A model generated the notes under the pieces. It did no database searches. It saw nothing but the letters and a program-made list of their open reading frames with translations, and was not told the DNA's origin. A DNA stretch of 52,987 nucleotides from Mycobacterium attenuatum. Its GTDB lineage: Bacteria > Actinomycetota > Actinomycetes > Mycobacteriales > Mycobacteriaceae. This document shows, piece after piece, positions 9,509-17,065 of this stretch. How positions within the stretch are numbered: the first letter of the stretch is position 1; each line of letters begins with the position of its first letter. A program made the position numbers and the translations under genes. The stretch lies in assembly GCF_900566085.1 (NCBI RefSeq), contig NZ_UPHT01000026.1, forward strand, positions 1-52,987. Direction: 5' to 3'.

Positions 9509-9522
9509 GGGACTTCGGTCCC
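9509..9522. promoter_or_regulatory. Candidate DosR (DevR) box
   Basis: GGGACTTCGGTCCC is a perfect GGGAC-N4-GTCCC inverted repeat, matching the core of the published DosR motif TTSGGGACTWWAGTCCCSAA. It ends 60 bp before the serine-protease start codon and lies 95 bp upstream of gpsA on the other side. By base composition alone, a full 10/10 match is expected well under once in a window of this size. Confidence 0.6.
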
Positions 9523-9582
9523 TACCCGAGAAGACGACCACGCCGGGATGGTGGAGGTAGCTGCCTTATCCGAGGAGGAATC

Positions 9583-11106
9583 ATGTCGCGACGAGCGAGC
9601 CGGCCGCACACGAGGTGGCTACCCGCTTGTAGCGTCCGGGCGTTCGTACTGCTGATCGGGGCCGCTTTCGCGTTTCTGGTCGGGTCACCCGGTATCGCGT
9701 CGGCCAACGGCGGCCGCCCGCAGGCCAACCCGGAACAACGAGCGGCGGCGATCATCCGGCCGGCCGTCATGTACCTTGCGGTCCAGGCCCACGGCCAGGT
9801 CCGGCTGCCCGACGGCCAGATATTGTCCCTGTTCGGTACAGGTCCGGGTATGCCCTTCACGGCGACATGGACCTGCACCGGCTTTGTCGTCAACCCAGAC
9901 GGCTGGGTGGCGACCGCAGGTCACTGTGTTGATCCCGAGACGGCCAAGCAGCTGATCCTCAAGCGTGCCTCCAGCGAGTTCATGACGCAGTTTCCCGACT
10001 CGCCCGCGGGCCAGAACCCCGCCGCAACGCTGGACTGGCTGACAAAGAACGCGAAGGTCGAAGGCCAGACCCCCGATCGGGGGCCCGAGATCAACCTCAT
10101 GTTGGGATACGGAACCGGGATCAAGCTCGTCGAGAAGCTTCCCGCCACCGTCGTGGACTTCCGGCCGATGGGCAAGGGAGACGTCGCGCTGCTCAGGGTG
10201 CAAAAGCACAACCTGCCGTCATCCGAGCTCGGCACCGATGCCGACGTCAGCATCGGCGCACCGGTTCTGGCGGTGGGTTTCCCCGAGACGACTCAACGGG
10301 TCACCGGCATGTCGCTGGATCCGACGAACAAGAGCGGCAAGGTGAGCAAGAAGTCGACCATGGAATCGAGTCCGATCTATGAGATCGACGCCGCCATCGC
10401 CGAGGGCATGAGCGGCGGGCCGACCATCGAACTCAGCGGCAAGGTGATCGGCGTGAACAGCTTCGGCCCGGTGGGCGAGCCGCAGCCGTTCAACTTCATT
10501 TCGCCAGCAGACAGTCTCGCGGCGCTACTGAACGCCAAGGCTGTCAAGCCGATCCTCGGACCCGCCGACCTGTACTACCGCCAGGGGCTCGACCACTACT
10601 ACTCCGGCCACTACACCGACGCGATCTACGATTTCGACCAGACTCTGGCGCTGTCACCCGACTATCCCGGGCTGGCCGATCTGAAGACAAGCGCGGCCAA
10701 CCTACGTCAGCAGTACGGTGACGCGCCGGTGTTTCTTCGCTCGAAGCCGGTGTGGTACACGGTAAGCGGCGTCCTGCTGATGCTCTCGGTGGGCGGCTGG
10801 GTGACCCTCACGGTGCTGCGCGGCCGGCGGCAGCGTCGCACCGCGTCCGAAGCCGAAGCCGAAGCCGAAGCCGAAGCCGAAGCCGAAGCCATAGCCGAAG
10901 CCGAAGCCATAGCCGAAGCCGAAGCCGCGTCGGATGCGCCGCCGTCGGAGGCAACCGGCACGGTCCGGCCGCTGGGCCTGGTTCCGGCTCCGTCCGGCGG
11001 GCCGCACTTCTGTGCCAATTGCGGAGCAGCGCACCACCCGGCGGAGAAGTTCTGCCCCAACTGCGGCAAGAGAATCCTGGTCGGCGAATCGGCGCGACTG
11101 GCTTAG
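9583..11106 (+). CDS. Membrane-anchored trypsin-like serine protease with TPR-like segment and C-terminal zinc ribbon
   Basis: A 507-residue protein starting at ATG 9583 behind GAGGAGGAA. Residues 18-41 are a signal peptide or anchor (FVLLIGAAFAFLVGSPGIASA). Residues 95-320 are a trypsin-2 type protease with His114 (TAGHC), Asp200 (GKGDVALLRV) and Ser277 (EGMSGGP). A TPR-like helix pair follows (329-375, YYRQGLDHYYSGHYTDAIYD), then a membrane helix at about 390-412, a basic stop-transfer (RGRRQRR), an Ala-Glu repeat (422-449) and a C4 zinc ribbon (Cys477, 480, 491, 494). The layout predicts an extracytoplasmic protease joined to a cytosolic metal-binding tail. The gene stands alone on its strand; a DosR-like box lies upstream. 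The substrate is unknown. The family is common in mycobacteria as 'serine protease/zinc ribbon' proteins. Confidence 0.88.
   Translation: MSRRASRPHTRWLPACSVRAFVLLIGAAFAFLVGSPGIASANGGRPQANPEQRAAAIIRPAVMYLAVQAHGQVRLPDGQILSLFGTGPGMPFTATWTCTGFVVNPDGWVATAGHCVDPETAKQLILKRASSEFMTQFPDSPAGQNPAATLDWLTKNAKVEGQTPDRGPEINLMLGYGTGIKLVEKLPATVVDFRPMGKGDVALLRVQKHNLPSSELGTDADVSIGAPVLAVGFPETTQRVTGMSLDPTNKSGKVSKKSTMESSPIYEIDAAIAEGMSGGPTIELSGKVIGVNSFGPVGEPQPFNFISPADSLAALLNAKAVKPILGPADLYYRQGLDHYYSGHYTDAIYDFDQTLALSPDYPGLADLKTSAANLRQQYGDAPVFLRSKPVWYTVSGVLLMLSVGGWVTLTVLRGRRQRRTASEAEAEAEAEAEAEAIAEAEAIAEAEAASDAPPSEATGTVRPLGLVPAPSGGPHFCANCGAAHHPAEKFCPNCGKRILVGESARLA
10849..10926 (+). repeat. GAAGCC hexanucleotide microsatellite inside the protease gene
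   Basis: Thirteen tandem hexamers: eleven GAAGCC and two ATAGCC. Each unit adds Glu-Ala (or Ile-Ala), so gain or loss of units keeps the frame and changes only the length of the linker between membrane helix and zinc ribbon. Confidence 0.95.
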
Positions 11107-11121
11107 CCCGGTAACCTGCCG

Positions 11122-12618
11122 TCAGCCGGCTACTGCGGCGCGGTCGGCGGCACGGCCGAACACCATCGCCTCCTCGATGCGGTCGAACCGGTAGTCGATG
11201 GCGTCGGCGAAGTAGTTCTGCCGCACGTTCCACGGCCGTTTGGTGCCTGACCGGGGCAGTGCGTGCAGTGAACGCAGCACATAGCCGGCCTGAATGTCCC
11301 AGGAGGGCTTTTCGGTCATCGGCTCGTCGCCGCGGTGCGGGTAGGCGTGGGTATAGCCGTGAGCGGCCATGTGCGCCAACAGCTTTGCCGTCGCCCGCGC
11401 AGTCATGTCGGCGCGCAACGTCCAGGACGCATTCGTATAACCCACGCACCAGAACAGGTTGGGCACGTCCTCGAGCATGTGTGCCTTGTAGACGAAGCGG
11501 TCGCAGGGATTGATCTCGGTCCCGTTCAGACTGATCTTGACGCCGCCCAGGGCCTGCAGCTGCAGGCCGGTAGCGGTGACGACGATGTCGGCATCGAGGT
11601 GTTCGCCGGACTCGAGCGCGATGCCGGTGGCGTCGAAATGGTCGATGTGGTCGGTGACGACGTCGGCGTGCCCGTCGGCGATGGCGGTGTAGAGGTCGGC
11701 GTCGGGAATCAGGCACAGCCGTTGGTCCCACGGGTTGTAGCTGGGCTTGAAGTGGGTGTCGACGTCGTAGCCGGCGGGCAGGTTCTTGATCGCCGTGCGC
11801 CGCAGCAGCCACTTCATGAACCGCGGCGTCTTGCGGGACAAAAACCACAGCACTGCCTCCAGCAGTGCGTTGTACATCCGAATGGCCAAATGAGAAGCCT
11901 TGCGGGGCAGCAATTTACGAGCCGCAGCGGCGAACCTGCCGTACTTGGACGCCGAGATGAGATAAGTGGGCGAGCGCTGCAGCATGGTCACCTTGGCGGC
12001 TTTTTCGGCCATCGACGGGATCAGCGTGACGGCCGTGGCCCCGCTGCCGATCACCACGACCTTCTTGCCGGTGTAGTCCAGGTCTTCGGGCCAGTGCTGC
12101 GGATGCACGACGGTGCCGCCGAACTGCTCGACGCCGGGGAAGTCGGGGGTGTAGCCCTGGTCGTAGTTGTAGTAACCACTGCCGAAGAACACGAACCGGC
12201 TGCGGCATTGCTGTGTGACGCCGCCCTGCTCGAAGGTGACTGTCCAGGTGTCAGCGGCCGAATCCCAGTCTGCTGCCAGGACATAACTGCCGAACCGGAT
12301 GTGGCGGTCGATGCCGTACTTGTGGGCGGTCGTGGTCAGGTACTCGCGGATGTGCTCGCCGTCGGCCACGCCTTCCTTCCGGGTCCACGGCTCGTAGGGA
12401 AAGCTCAATGTGAAGATGCTGCTGTCGGAGCGCACCCCCGGGTACCGGAACAGGTCCCAGGTGCCGCCGATCCGCTCGCGCCGCTCCAGGATCGCGTAGC
12501 TCAGTCCGGGGTTGCGTTGCAGCAGCCGGTAGGCCGCTCCGATGCCGGATATCCCGGCGCCGACGATGACGATGTCGAAGTAGGCCGTGTCGATGGCTTC
12601 TCGTGGGCTCACGGTCAT
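11122..12618 (-). CDS. Flavin-containing Baeyer-Villiger-type monooxygenase
   Basis: A 498-residue class B flavoprotein monooxygenase. FAD motif GAGISGIGAAYRLL near the N-terminus; Baeyer-Villiger fingerprint FGGTVVHPQHWPED; NADPH motif VIGSGATAVTLIPSMA. Length and sequence agree with M. tuberculosis Rv0565c, whose physiological substrate is not settled. Related enzymes oxidise ketones or sulfides, and EthA of this group activates thioamide drugs. The ATG at 12618 (MTVSPREAIDTAYFDIVIVG) is the conserved start, preceded by GCGAGG. The gene lies 76 bp downstream of the RES toxin gene on the same strand, and ends 15 bp from the stop of the convergent serine-protease gene. Confidence 0.92.
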   Translation of the reverse strand: MTVSPREAIDTAYFDIVIVGAGISGIGAAYRLLQRNPGLSYAILERRERIGGTWDLFRYPGVRSDSSIFTLSFPYEPWTRKEGVADGEHIREYLTTTAHKYGIDRHIRFGSYVLAADWDSAADTWTVTFEQGGVTQQCRSRFVFFGSGYYNYDQGYTPDFPGVEQFGGTVVHPQHWPEDLDYTGKKVVVIGSGATAVTLIPSMAEKAAKVTMLQRSPTYLISASKYGRFAAAARKLLPRKASHLAIRMYNALLEAVLWFLSRKTPRFMKWLLRRTAIKNLPAGYDVDTHFKPSYNPWDQRLCLIPDADLYTAIADGHADVVTDHIDHFDATGIALESGEHLDADIVVTATGLQLQALGGVKISLNGTEINPCDRFVYKAHMLEDVPNLFWCVGYTNASWTLRADMTARATAKLLAHMAAHGYTHAYPHRGDEPMTEKPSWDIQAGYVLRSLHALPRSGTKRPWNVRQNYFADAIDYRFDRIEEAMVFGRAADRAAVAG

Positions 12619-12694
12619 GCCAAACCTCGCTTGAATTCGGGTATTGCTCACCAGAGTAGGCACCGACCGGTTGGTCGGGCCAGCAGGCGGTATC

Positions 12695-13312
12695 TCAGGC
12701 AGGTCGCATGAGCACGTCGACGTGCAGGGGCGCGCAGCGCTCGATGAGCCAGATCTGGTCGGCCGGGCCGGCGAATATCCGGGCATGGGTGGGATCCTGC
12801 GTCACAGCACCCGCGCACCGGTCGCCGAAGAACACGTACGCCTTGGCGTCATTGCATTGCCGGGACATCCACACCAGCCCGTCCAGGCCGGCATCATGGG
12901 CCGCCTCGGCCCACAACACCGTGCTGGCGTAGCTGGACGCCGGGCTGGACGTGAGCTCGGCGGCGGTCACCTTCAGACGGCGCAGGCCGGTGCCGTGCAG
13001 CACCCCGACCTGCAGCCGGCGGGTCACTTTCAACCGGACCAGCACCTTGTCGGCGTATTGGTCGTAGGGGAGCACGCCGCCCGACACCGGGATGTCGTGC
13101 AGCAGCGTCTCGGCGATGGCCGCGTCTTCGGTCTCGGCGGCGTACATGATCGGCACCACCGGCTTGCCGAAGAAGCCGAACCGCGTCGGCGCGCCGATAC
13201 CGGGGTTGAAGTCGGTGGCGGTGCGTGACGACGACAGCACGCGGTAGAGCAGCTGCCCGGCCGGCAGGATCGCGGTGGCAGGCGCTAACGGGTCCGGTGG
13301 CCGCCTTACCAA
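12695..13312 (-). CDS. RES-domain protein, predicted NAD+-degrading toxin
   Basis: About 205 residues if started at the TTG at 13312, which overlaps the antitoxin stop by 7 nt; there is no ATG or GTG close by, and the reading frame is open further upstream. The three residues that name the RES fold are visible: Arg in QLLYRVLSSSR, Glu in TEDAAIAETLLHDIP and Ser in SSPASSYASTVLW. RES toxins such as MbcT deplete NAD+ by phosphorolysis or hydrolysis. The upstream partner has the matching Xre/MbcA/ParS toxin-binding end, so this is a type II toxin-antitoxin pair. Coupled translation from the overlap is likely. Start codon uncertain; function inferred from fold and context. Confidence 0.8.
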   Translation of the reverse strand: MVRRPPDPLAPATAILPAGQLLYRVLSSSRTATDFNPGIGAPTRFGFFGKPVVPIMYAAETEDAAIAETLLHDIPVSGGVLPYDQYADKVLVRLKVTRRLQVGVLHGTGLRRLKVTAAELTSSPASSYASTVLWAEAAHDAGLDGLVWMSRQCNDAKAYVFFGDRCAGAVTQDPTHARIFAGPADQIWLIERCAPLHVDVLMRPA

Positions 13313-13821
13313 GACACGGCCATGGCCTCCGCGGCTACCGCGAGAACCCGGTCGGGTTCGGTGGGCAGGTGATCCACCGGGCGGTCTCCGTTCAGGTAGG
13401 TGGTGGGTGCGCACAGCCACTGCACCAGTCCGGTCTCCGACCAGCCGTTGGTCTCCGCGACGTCACGCAAGCGCTCGATGGCGGTCAGGGGCTTGCCGTC
13501 CGCCCCGAATTGAAACCCCGGGTAGGCCAGGTAGTTGCCGCGCCGGATGGCGACCAGCGCCTTGTTGCGGTGTGCGGTGGTGGCCAGATTGCGCGGCGCG
13601 CTGGATCGCGAGCCCATCCGCTTGCCGGCCTCGGTGCTGGTCAGCAAGCCAAACTCGGCCTCGATTCGGGCGTACAGATTCTGTTCGGCCTGCACCGCGC
13701 GCGCAACCGCCGGCTCGGTGTACACCGCGACCGACGACAGGGCGGCGCCCACCGCCTGAGCACTCTCGCGAAGACGCTGGTCTGCGGCCGTCAGCTCGTC
13801 GAGGGTCTTGACGGGGGTCAT
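13306..13821 (-). CDS. Xre/MbcA/ParS-type antitoxin of the RES toxin
   Basis: 171 residues from ATG 13821, with AGGAG 8 nt upstream. The N-terminal two-thirds are helical (TLDELTAADQRLRESAQAVG), with a likely DNA-binding part around STEAGKRMGSRSSAPRNLAT. The C-terminus, residues about 120-171, is a DUF2384-like toxin-binding domain: TNGWSETGLVQWLCAPTTYL followed by NGDRPVDHLPTEPDRVLAVA. It precedes and overlaps the RES gene, the usual order of this family. A perfect 18-bp inverted repeat directly upstream of the ribosome site is the probable autoregulatory operator. Confidence 0.82.
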   Translation of the reverse strand: MTPVKTLDELTAADQRLRESAQAVGAALSSVAVYTEPAVARAVQAEQNLYARIEAEFGLLTSTEAGKRMGSRSSAPRNLATTAHRNKALVAIRRGNYLAYPGFQFGADGKPLTAIERLRDVAETNGWSETGLVQWLCAPTTYLNGDRPVDHLPTEPDRVLAVAAEAMAVSW

Positions 13822-13834
13822 GCACACGGCTCCT

Positions 13835-13878
13835 GCGTTCGATTCATGCAGTTTCAGGATACTGCATGAATCGAACGC
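13835..13878. promoter_or_regulatory. Perfect 18-bp inverted repeat, predicted toxin-antitoxin operator
   Basis: GCGTTCGATTCATGCAGT (13835-13852) and its exact reverse complement (13861-13878) flank an 8-nt spacer. It starts at the upstream edge of the AGGAG ribosome site of the antitoxin gene, so it should overlap the promoter or form the 5' end of the transcript. Autorepression by antitoxin or toxin-antitoxin complex is the standard arrangement. Confidence 0.75.
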
Positions 13879-13955
13879 GCAACGAGCATGACGTTACCGC
13901 TTGAATCCAAGGCGTCTGATCCACGCCGCGACGTCACGCTCGATGCGGCTTGGGC

Positions 13956-14447
13956 TTACCGGTAGTTGACGAATTGCAGCGCAACCTCAAGGTCTGCGTT
14001 CTTCAGCATCGCGATCACGGCCTGCAGGTCGTCGCGTTTCTTGCTGGTGACGCGAATCTCGTCGCCCTGGATCTGGGTCTTGACGGTCTTGGGTCCCTCG
14101 TCACGAATCAGCTTGGTGATCTTTTTCGCGTTCTCGCTGTTGATGCCCTGCTGGATGGCGCCGGTGACTTTGTAGGTCTTGCCGGAGGCCTGCGGCTCGC
14201 CGGCATCGAAGGCCTTCATCGAGATGTCGCGGCGGATCAGCTTTTCCTTGAAGACGTCGACGGCGGCCTTGACGCGCTCCTCGGTGGACGAGGTCAGTTC
14301 GACGGCCTCCTCGCCCTTCCACGCGATCTTGGTGTCGGTGCCGCGGAAGTCGAATCGGGTGGCCAGCTCCTTGGCGGCCTGGTTGAGCGCGTTGTCGACT
14401 TCCTGCCGGTCAACCTTGCTGACGATGTCGAACGATGAATCCGCCAT
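13956..14447 (-). CDS. YajQ family nucleotide-binding protein
   Basis: 163 residues, [20 protein letters not shown] to [11 protein letters not shown], the full length of the DUF520/YajQ family and of M. tuberculosis Rv0566c. The fold is two ferredoxin-like domains. Homologues bind nucleic acid or cyclic di-GMP, and the in vivo role in mycobacteria is not established. Single gene; start ATG 14447. The tRNA-Tyr gene starts 67 bp away, on the opposite strand. Confidence 0.95.
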   Translation of the reverse strand: MADSSFDIVSKVDRQEVDNALNQAAKELATRFDFRGTDTKIAWKGEEAVELTSSTEERVKAAVDVFKEKLIRRDISMKAFDAGEPQASGKTYKVTGAIQQGINSENAKKITKLIRDEGPKTVKTQIQGDEIRVTSKKRDDLQAVIAMLKNADLEVALQFVNYR

Positions 14448-14514
14448 ACGGTCCGTCCCTTCTTGCGATAGCCCTTTTGTGCTTTGTCTACCCGGTCGTT
14501 GTAACCTGCTAGGC

Positions 14515-14598
14515 GGCAGGTTGCCCGAGCGGCCAATGGGAGCGGACTGTAAATCCGTCGCGAAAGCTTCACAGGTTCGAATCCTGTACCTGCCACCA
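14515..14598 (+). tRNA. tRNA-Tyr (GTA anticodon)
   Basis: The acceptor arm GGCAGGT (14515-14521) pairs with ACCTGCC (14588-14594), followed by the discriminator A and an encoded CCA (14596-14598). The anticodon is GTA at 14549-14551 in CTGTAAA. The T arm is GGTTCGAATCC, and the long variable arm (class II) is typical of bacterial tRNA-Tyr. The same gene follows the YajQ gene in M. tuberculosis. Confidence 0.97.
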
Positions 14599-14612
14599 TT
14601 TACTTCAGCAGG

Positions 14613-15089
14613 TCAAAAGGTGTTTGAGCGCGACGACACGATGATGGCGACGGCGCCCACCGTCACCATGACGAAGACCAAGAGGTCGGTCCAGGTCGCA
14701 ACGGTCTCGTCGGCGTTCTTTCGCCGCTTGGCGACGTGGCGCAGGCCCGCAAAGCCGAGGTACACCGCGCCCGTTACGGCGCCGAGAATTCCCCAGCCCC
14801 CGGTGAACGGACTCACGAGGCCGACGAGACCCATGCTGAGGTTGGCATAGCCGAGTTCGTGCACCACTTGCTCGGCGCCGGCGTCCTCGATTCCGAGAAT
14901 TCCCCGTGCGGTGCGCCCCGGGTTGGCGAGTTGACTGACGCCTGCCACGAGTAGCCGGGCGCCGACCCCCCAGAACGCCCACCACAGGCCAAAAACGACG
15001 GCGGGGTTGCCGCCGGTCACCGCAAGCTGGATGCCGCCACTGATCAGTGGCAGCACCAGTGTCTGCAGGAGCACTACCGCGATGTACAT
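14613..15089 (-). CDS. DUF6790-type small membrane protein
   Basis: 158 residues with four hydrophobic segments: VVLLQTLVLPLISGGIQLAV, VVFGLWWAFWGVGARLLVAG, a segment around LVGLVSPFTGGWGILGAVTG, and LLVFVMVTVGAVAIIVSS near the end. The pattern resembles the DUF6790 family of unknown function. It starts 12 bp after the SnoaL-like gene and probably forms an operon with it, controlled by the divergent TetR regulator. Confidence 0.7.
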   Translation of the reverse strand: MYIAVVLLQTLVLPLISGGIQLAVTGGNPAVVFGLWWAFWGVGARLLVAGVSQLANPGRTARGILGIEDAGAEQVVHELGYANLSMGLVGLVSPFTGGWGILGAVTGAVYLGFAGLRHVAKRRKNADETVATWTDLLVFVMVTVGAVAIIVSSRSNTF

Positions 15090-15101
15090 AGCTCGGTTCC
15101 T

Positions 15102-15587
15102 TCAGGAGTGGTTGACGTAGCTGTGGTCTTGGCGGACGTCCATGAACATCTCCGAGACGATGCGCCAGGAGTTGTCGGCCTGCCGTGAGACCACCCGAAT
15201 GGAGTGGTTGTCCCGCAGGGCGATGGCCCCCCCTGCGACGAGTCCCTGGCCTTCGATCTGCAGGTGCGCGTGGATCAGTGCATGGTCTCGGCCCAGCCGG
15301 CGCACCGTGCACCCGGGGCCGGCGACGATGCGTCCGTCGTTGAAGTTCTTGTCGGCGAACAGGCCCCGCAGGTAAGCCGTGATGTGCGCACAGCCCCGTC
15401 GCACCGTGCCGAAGGCGTTGATCCAATCCGCGTCGTCGGTATAGACGTCGGCCAACAGGGCGGCATCGCGGTGGGAGAACCCGGCGAAGAGCCGGGTCAG
15501 TGTCCGGGTGATGGCAGCGCGATCGGCCTCGTCGAACGGTTCGAGTCCGACGATCTCGGGCGGGGTCGAGCTGGTGTGGGGGTTCAC
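15102..15587 (-). CDS. SnoaL-like / SgcJ-type NTF2-fold protein
   Basis: 161 residues from GTG 15587 (MNPHTSSTPPEIVGLEPFDE), 10 nt after GAGAGG. An in-frame ATG at 15649 lies inside the TetR operators and is unlikely. The body is one NTF2-like domain: AITRTLTRLFAGFSHRDAAL, YTDDADWINAFGTVRRGCAH, HLQIEGQGLVAGGAIALRDN and SWRIVSEMFMDVR, as in DUF4440/SgcJ proteins. Such proteins are small-molecule isomerases, cyclases or binding proteins; the substrate is unknown. First gene of a two-gene operon with the DUF6790 protein. Confidence 0.78.
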   Translation of the reverse strand: MNPHTSSTPPEIVGLEPFDEADRAAITRTLTRLFAGFSHRDAALLADVYTDDADWINAFGTVRRGCAHITAYLRGLFADKNFNDGRIVAGPGCTVRRLGRDHALIHAHLQIEGQGLVAGGAIALRDNHSIRVVSRQADNSWRIVSEMFMDVRQDHSYVNHS

Positions 15588-15616
15588 GCGGCGGGCCTCT
15601 CGCAATATCGAATCGT

Positions 15617-15673
15617 CTAACAGACGTAAACTAACAGGCGTTAGCATAACGTCCGTTAGCTTACGACCGTTAG
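15617..15673. promoter_or_regulatory. Four tandem 14-bp palindromic operators between SnoaL operon and tetR
   Basis: Imperfect palindromes of consensus CTAACNNNCGTTAG start at 15617, 15631, 15646 and 15660, almost head to tail. The best copy, CTAACAGGCGTTAG (15631-15644), is symmetrical apart from its central bases. They fill the divergent promoter region and are the probable binding sites of the adjacent TetR protein, two dimers or more per face. Confidence 0.8.
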
Positions 15674-15719
15674 ACTTTCGGCGCAACTGCCCTGACGAAG
15701 ATGGAAAGCGGGTCAAGGT

Positions 15720-16319
15720 ATGAGCGAGGTGCCGCGTGGCCGGAACCGGCGCGGGGAGGGCGAGAAGCTGCGCGACAGCATCGTCGTCGCCGCGAGCGCA
15801 TTGGTCGATGCCGCTGAGGATCCCGCATCGGTGACCCTGCGTGGCATAGCCCGCCAAGCCGGAATCAGCGCCCCGTCGATCTACCCGCATTTCCGCGATC
15901 TCGGGCACATTCTCGACGCCGTCCTGGAGCGCAGCTTCGCCGACCTCGACGCGACGGTGGCCAAGACCATGTCGAAGGAACAAACACCGCACGCGCGGCT
16001 CGTGTCCGGATGCCTGGCGTACGTCCGGTACGGGTGGGCATATCGGTCGCGCTACCGATTCATGACCGCGGCCAACGGCTTTGCCCCGCAAGCCATCAGC
16101 ATCTTCGTTCGCATCGAAGACGCCTTGCGGGACTGCGTCGCGGCCGGTTTGTCGACCAGCGCGGATCCGCACGAGGATACCTTCCTGCTCTGGGTGGGCA
16201 TGCACGGCATGGCCACGCTCGAGAAGCCCAGCCGCGCCCGTCTTCGGCAATTGGGAACCCTGGACCGTCCGGCGCTCACCGAAAAACTGGTCAAGCGGAT
16301 CGCCGGCCTGGCGCAGTGA
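15720..16319 (+). CDS. TetR family transcriptional repressor
   Basis: 199 residues. Residues 38-61 form the helix-turn-helix VTLRGIARQAGISAPSIYPH, a canonical TetR DNA-binding segment. The C-terminal ligand domain contains LVSGCLAYVRYGWAYRSRYR. The gene is divergent from the SnoaL/DUF6790 operon, and four tandem palindromes lie between them, so it most likely represses both units and responds to a small, probably lipophilic, ligand. ATG 15720; a GGTCAAGG stretch precedes it. Confidence 0.9.
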   Translation: MSEVPRGRNRRGEGEKLRDSIVVAASALVDAAEDPASVTLRGIARQAGISAPSIYPHFRDLGHILDAVLERSFADLDATVAKTMSKEQTPHARLVSGCLAYVRYGWAYRSRYRFMTAANGFAPQAISIFVRIEDALRDCVAAGLSTSADPHEDTFLLWVGMHGMATLEKPSRARLRQLGTLDRPALTEKLVKRIAGLAQ

Positions 16320-16339
16320 GCCTTCCGGGGCGGGTTGAC

Positions 16340-17062
16340 CTAATGACCCTTAGCTGCGGCCGCTGCCGCAGTACCCAGTGTTCTCGGCGCCGGCGTGGCG
16401 AGCACCGCTTGGCGTTGGCCGCGTAGTTCGGCGGCGAGGTCGTGTTCGAACGCGGGCAGGGTCAGTCGGCGGCGGGTCAGCTCGCGGTCGAGCGCATTGA
16501 TGAACAAGCCCGGCCCGCAGCGCCGGCAGCCCAGAACGGCCTGCTCGTTCATGACGTCTCGGGTGAGAGCGGCCGCCGGGCAGGCGGCCACCACCTCCAG
16601 GGAAGCACGCATATCAAGGGTGGTACTCACTCCGCAGGAAGGTGAGGCGCCGATTCCGACGATGCCGGCGACCGTGATCCCGGCCCGGTGGTAATCGGCC
16701 ACTTGACGCACGACCCGCCGGGCCAGCTGCCGGTAGACGACCTTGGTCCACACGATGAATGCGCTCAGCAACGCGCCGCGCACTGCATACAGCGGTCCGC
16801 CCTTGGAGTGGTAGAGCCGCAGGGTGTGGCGTTTGAGCACGCCGCCCCACGCCAGCTGTTCGGGGCAGGGCAGCTGGTGGATACCGACGCGTGCGGTGAT
16901 CAATTCGTCGACCACCTCGGTCACCGCCCCGGGGCGGGTAGCACCGCCGGCGTAGCGGGTGTTCTCGTTCAAAAGGCAGTGCGATACCAGGACGACGCGT
17001 CGGCTGCGTTCGTCTGCTAGCTGGTTGAGCAGCAGCCGGGCTGATTCACCGGACTTCGCCAT
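16340..17062 (-). CDS. DUF523/TudS-like iron-sulfur protein
   Basis: 240 residues. It contains the three cysteine motifs of the DUF523 (2-thiouracil desulfidase) superfamily: Cys29 in LVSHCLLNENTRYAGG, Cys66 in QLPCPEQLAWGG and Cys143 in IGIGASPSCGVSTT. These cysteines would bind a [4Fe-4S] cluster. It is longer than a bare TudS, with an extra helical insert (residues about 95-125), and ends in Ala-rich sequence. The function is not known for this branch. It starts 3 bp after the preceding small membrane gene, indicating translational coupling. Confidence 0.72.
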   Translation of the reverse strand: MAKSGESARLLLNQLADERSRRVVLVSHCLLNENTRYAGGATRPGAVTEVVDELITARVGIHQLPCPEQLAWGGVLKRHTLRLYHSKGGPLYAVRGALLSAFIVWTKVVYRQLARRVVRQVADYHRAGITVAGIVGIGASPSCGVSTTLDMRASLEVVAACPAAALTRDVMNEQAVLGCRRCGPGLFINALDRELTRRRLTLPAFEHDLAAELRGQRQAVLATPAPRTLGTAAAAAAKGH

Positions 17063-17065
17063 GGG

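Noticed and set aside
10808..11848. 346-codon frame with long Leu-Arg repeats
   Set aside because: The repeats are the GAAGCC microsatellite read on the wrong strand, and the rest is a shadow of the monooxygenase gene.
12695..13420. RES protein started at 13420
   Set aside because: The first 36 codons would lie inside the antitoxin gene in another frame and are Arg/Pro-rich shadow sequence; the TTG at 13312 coupled to the antitoxin stop is more likely.
15588..16250. Long N-terminal extension of the SnoaL-like frame
   Set aside because: It runs through the operator array and antisense to the tetR gene; the GTG at 15587 with a ribosome site fits the family length.
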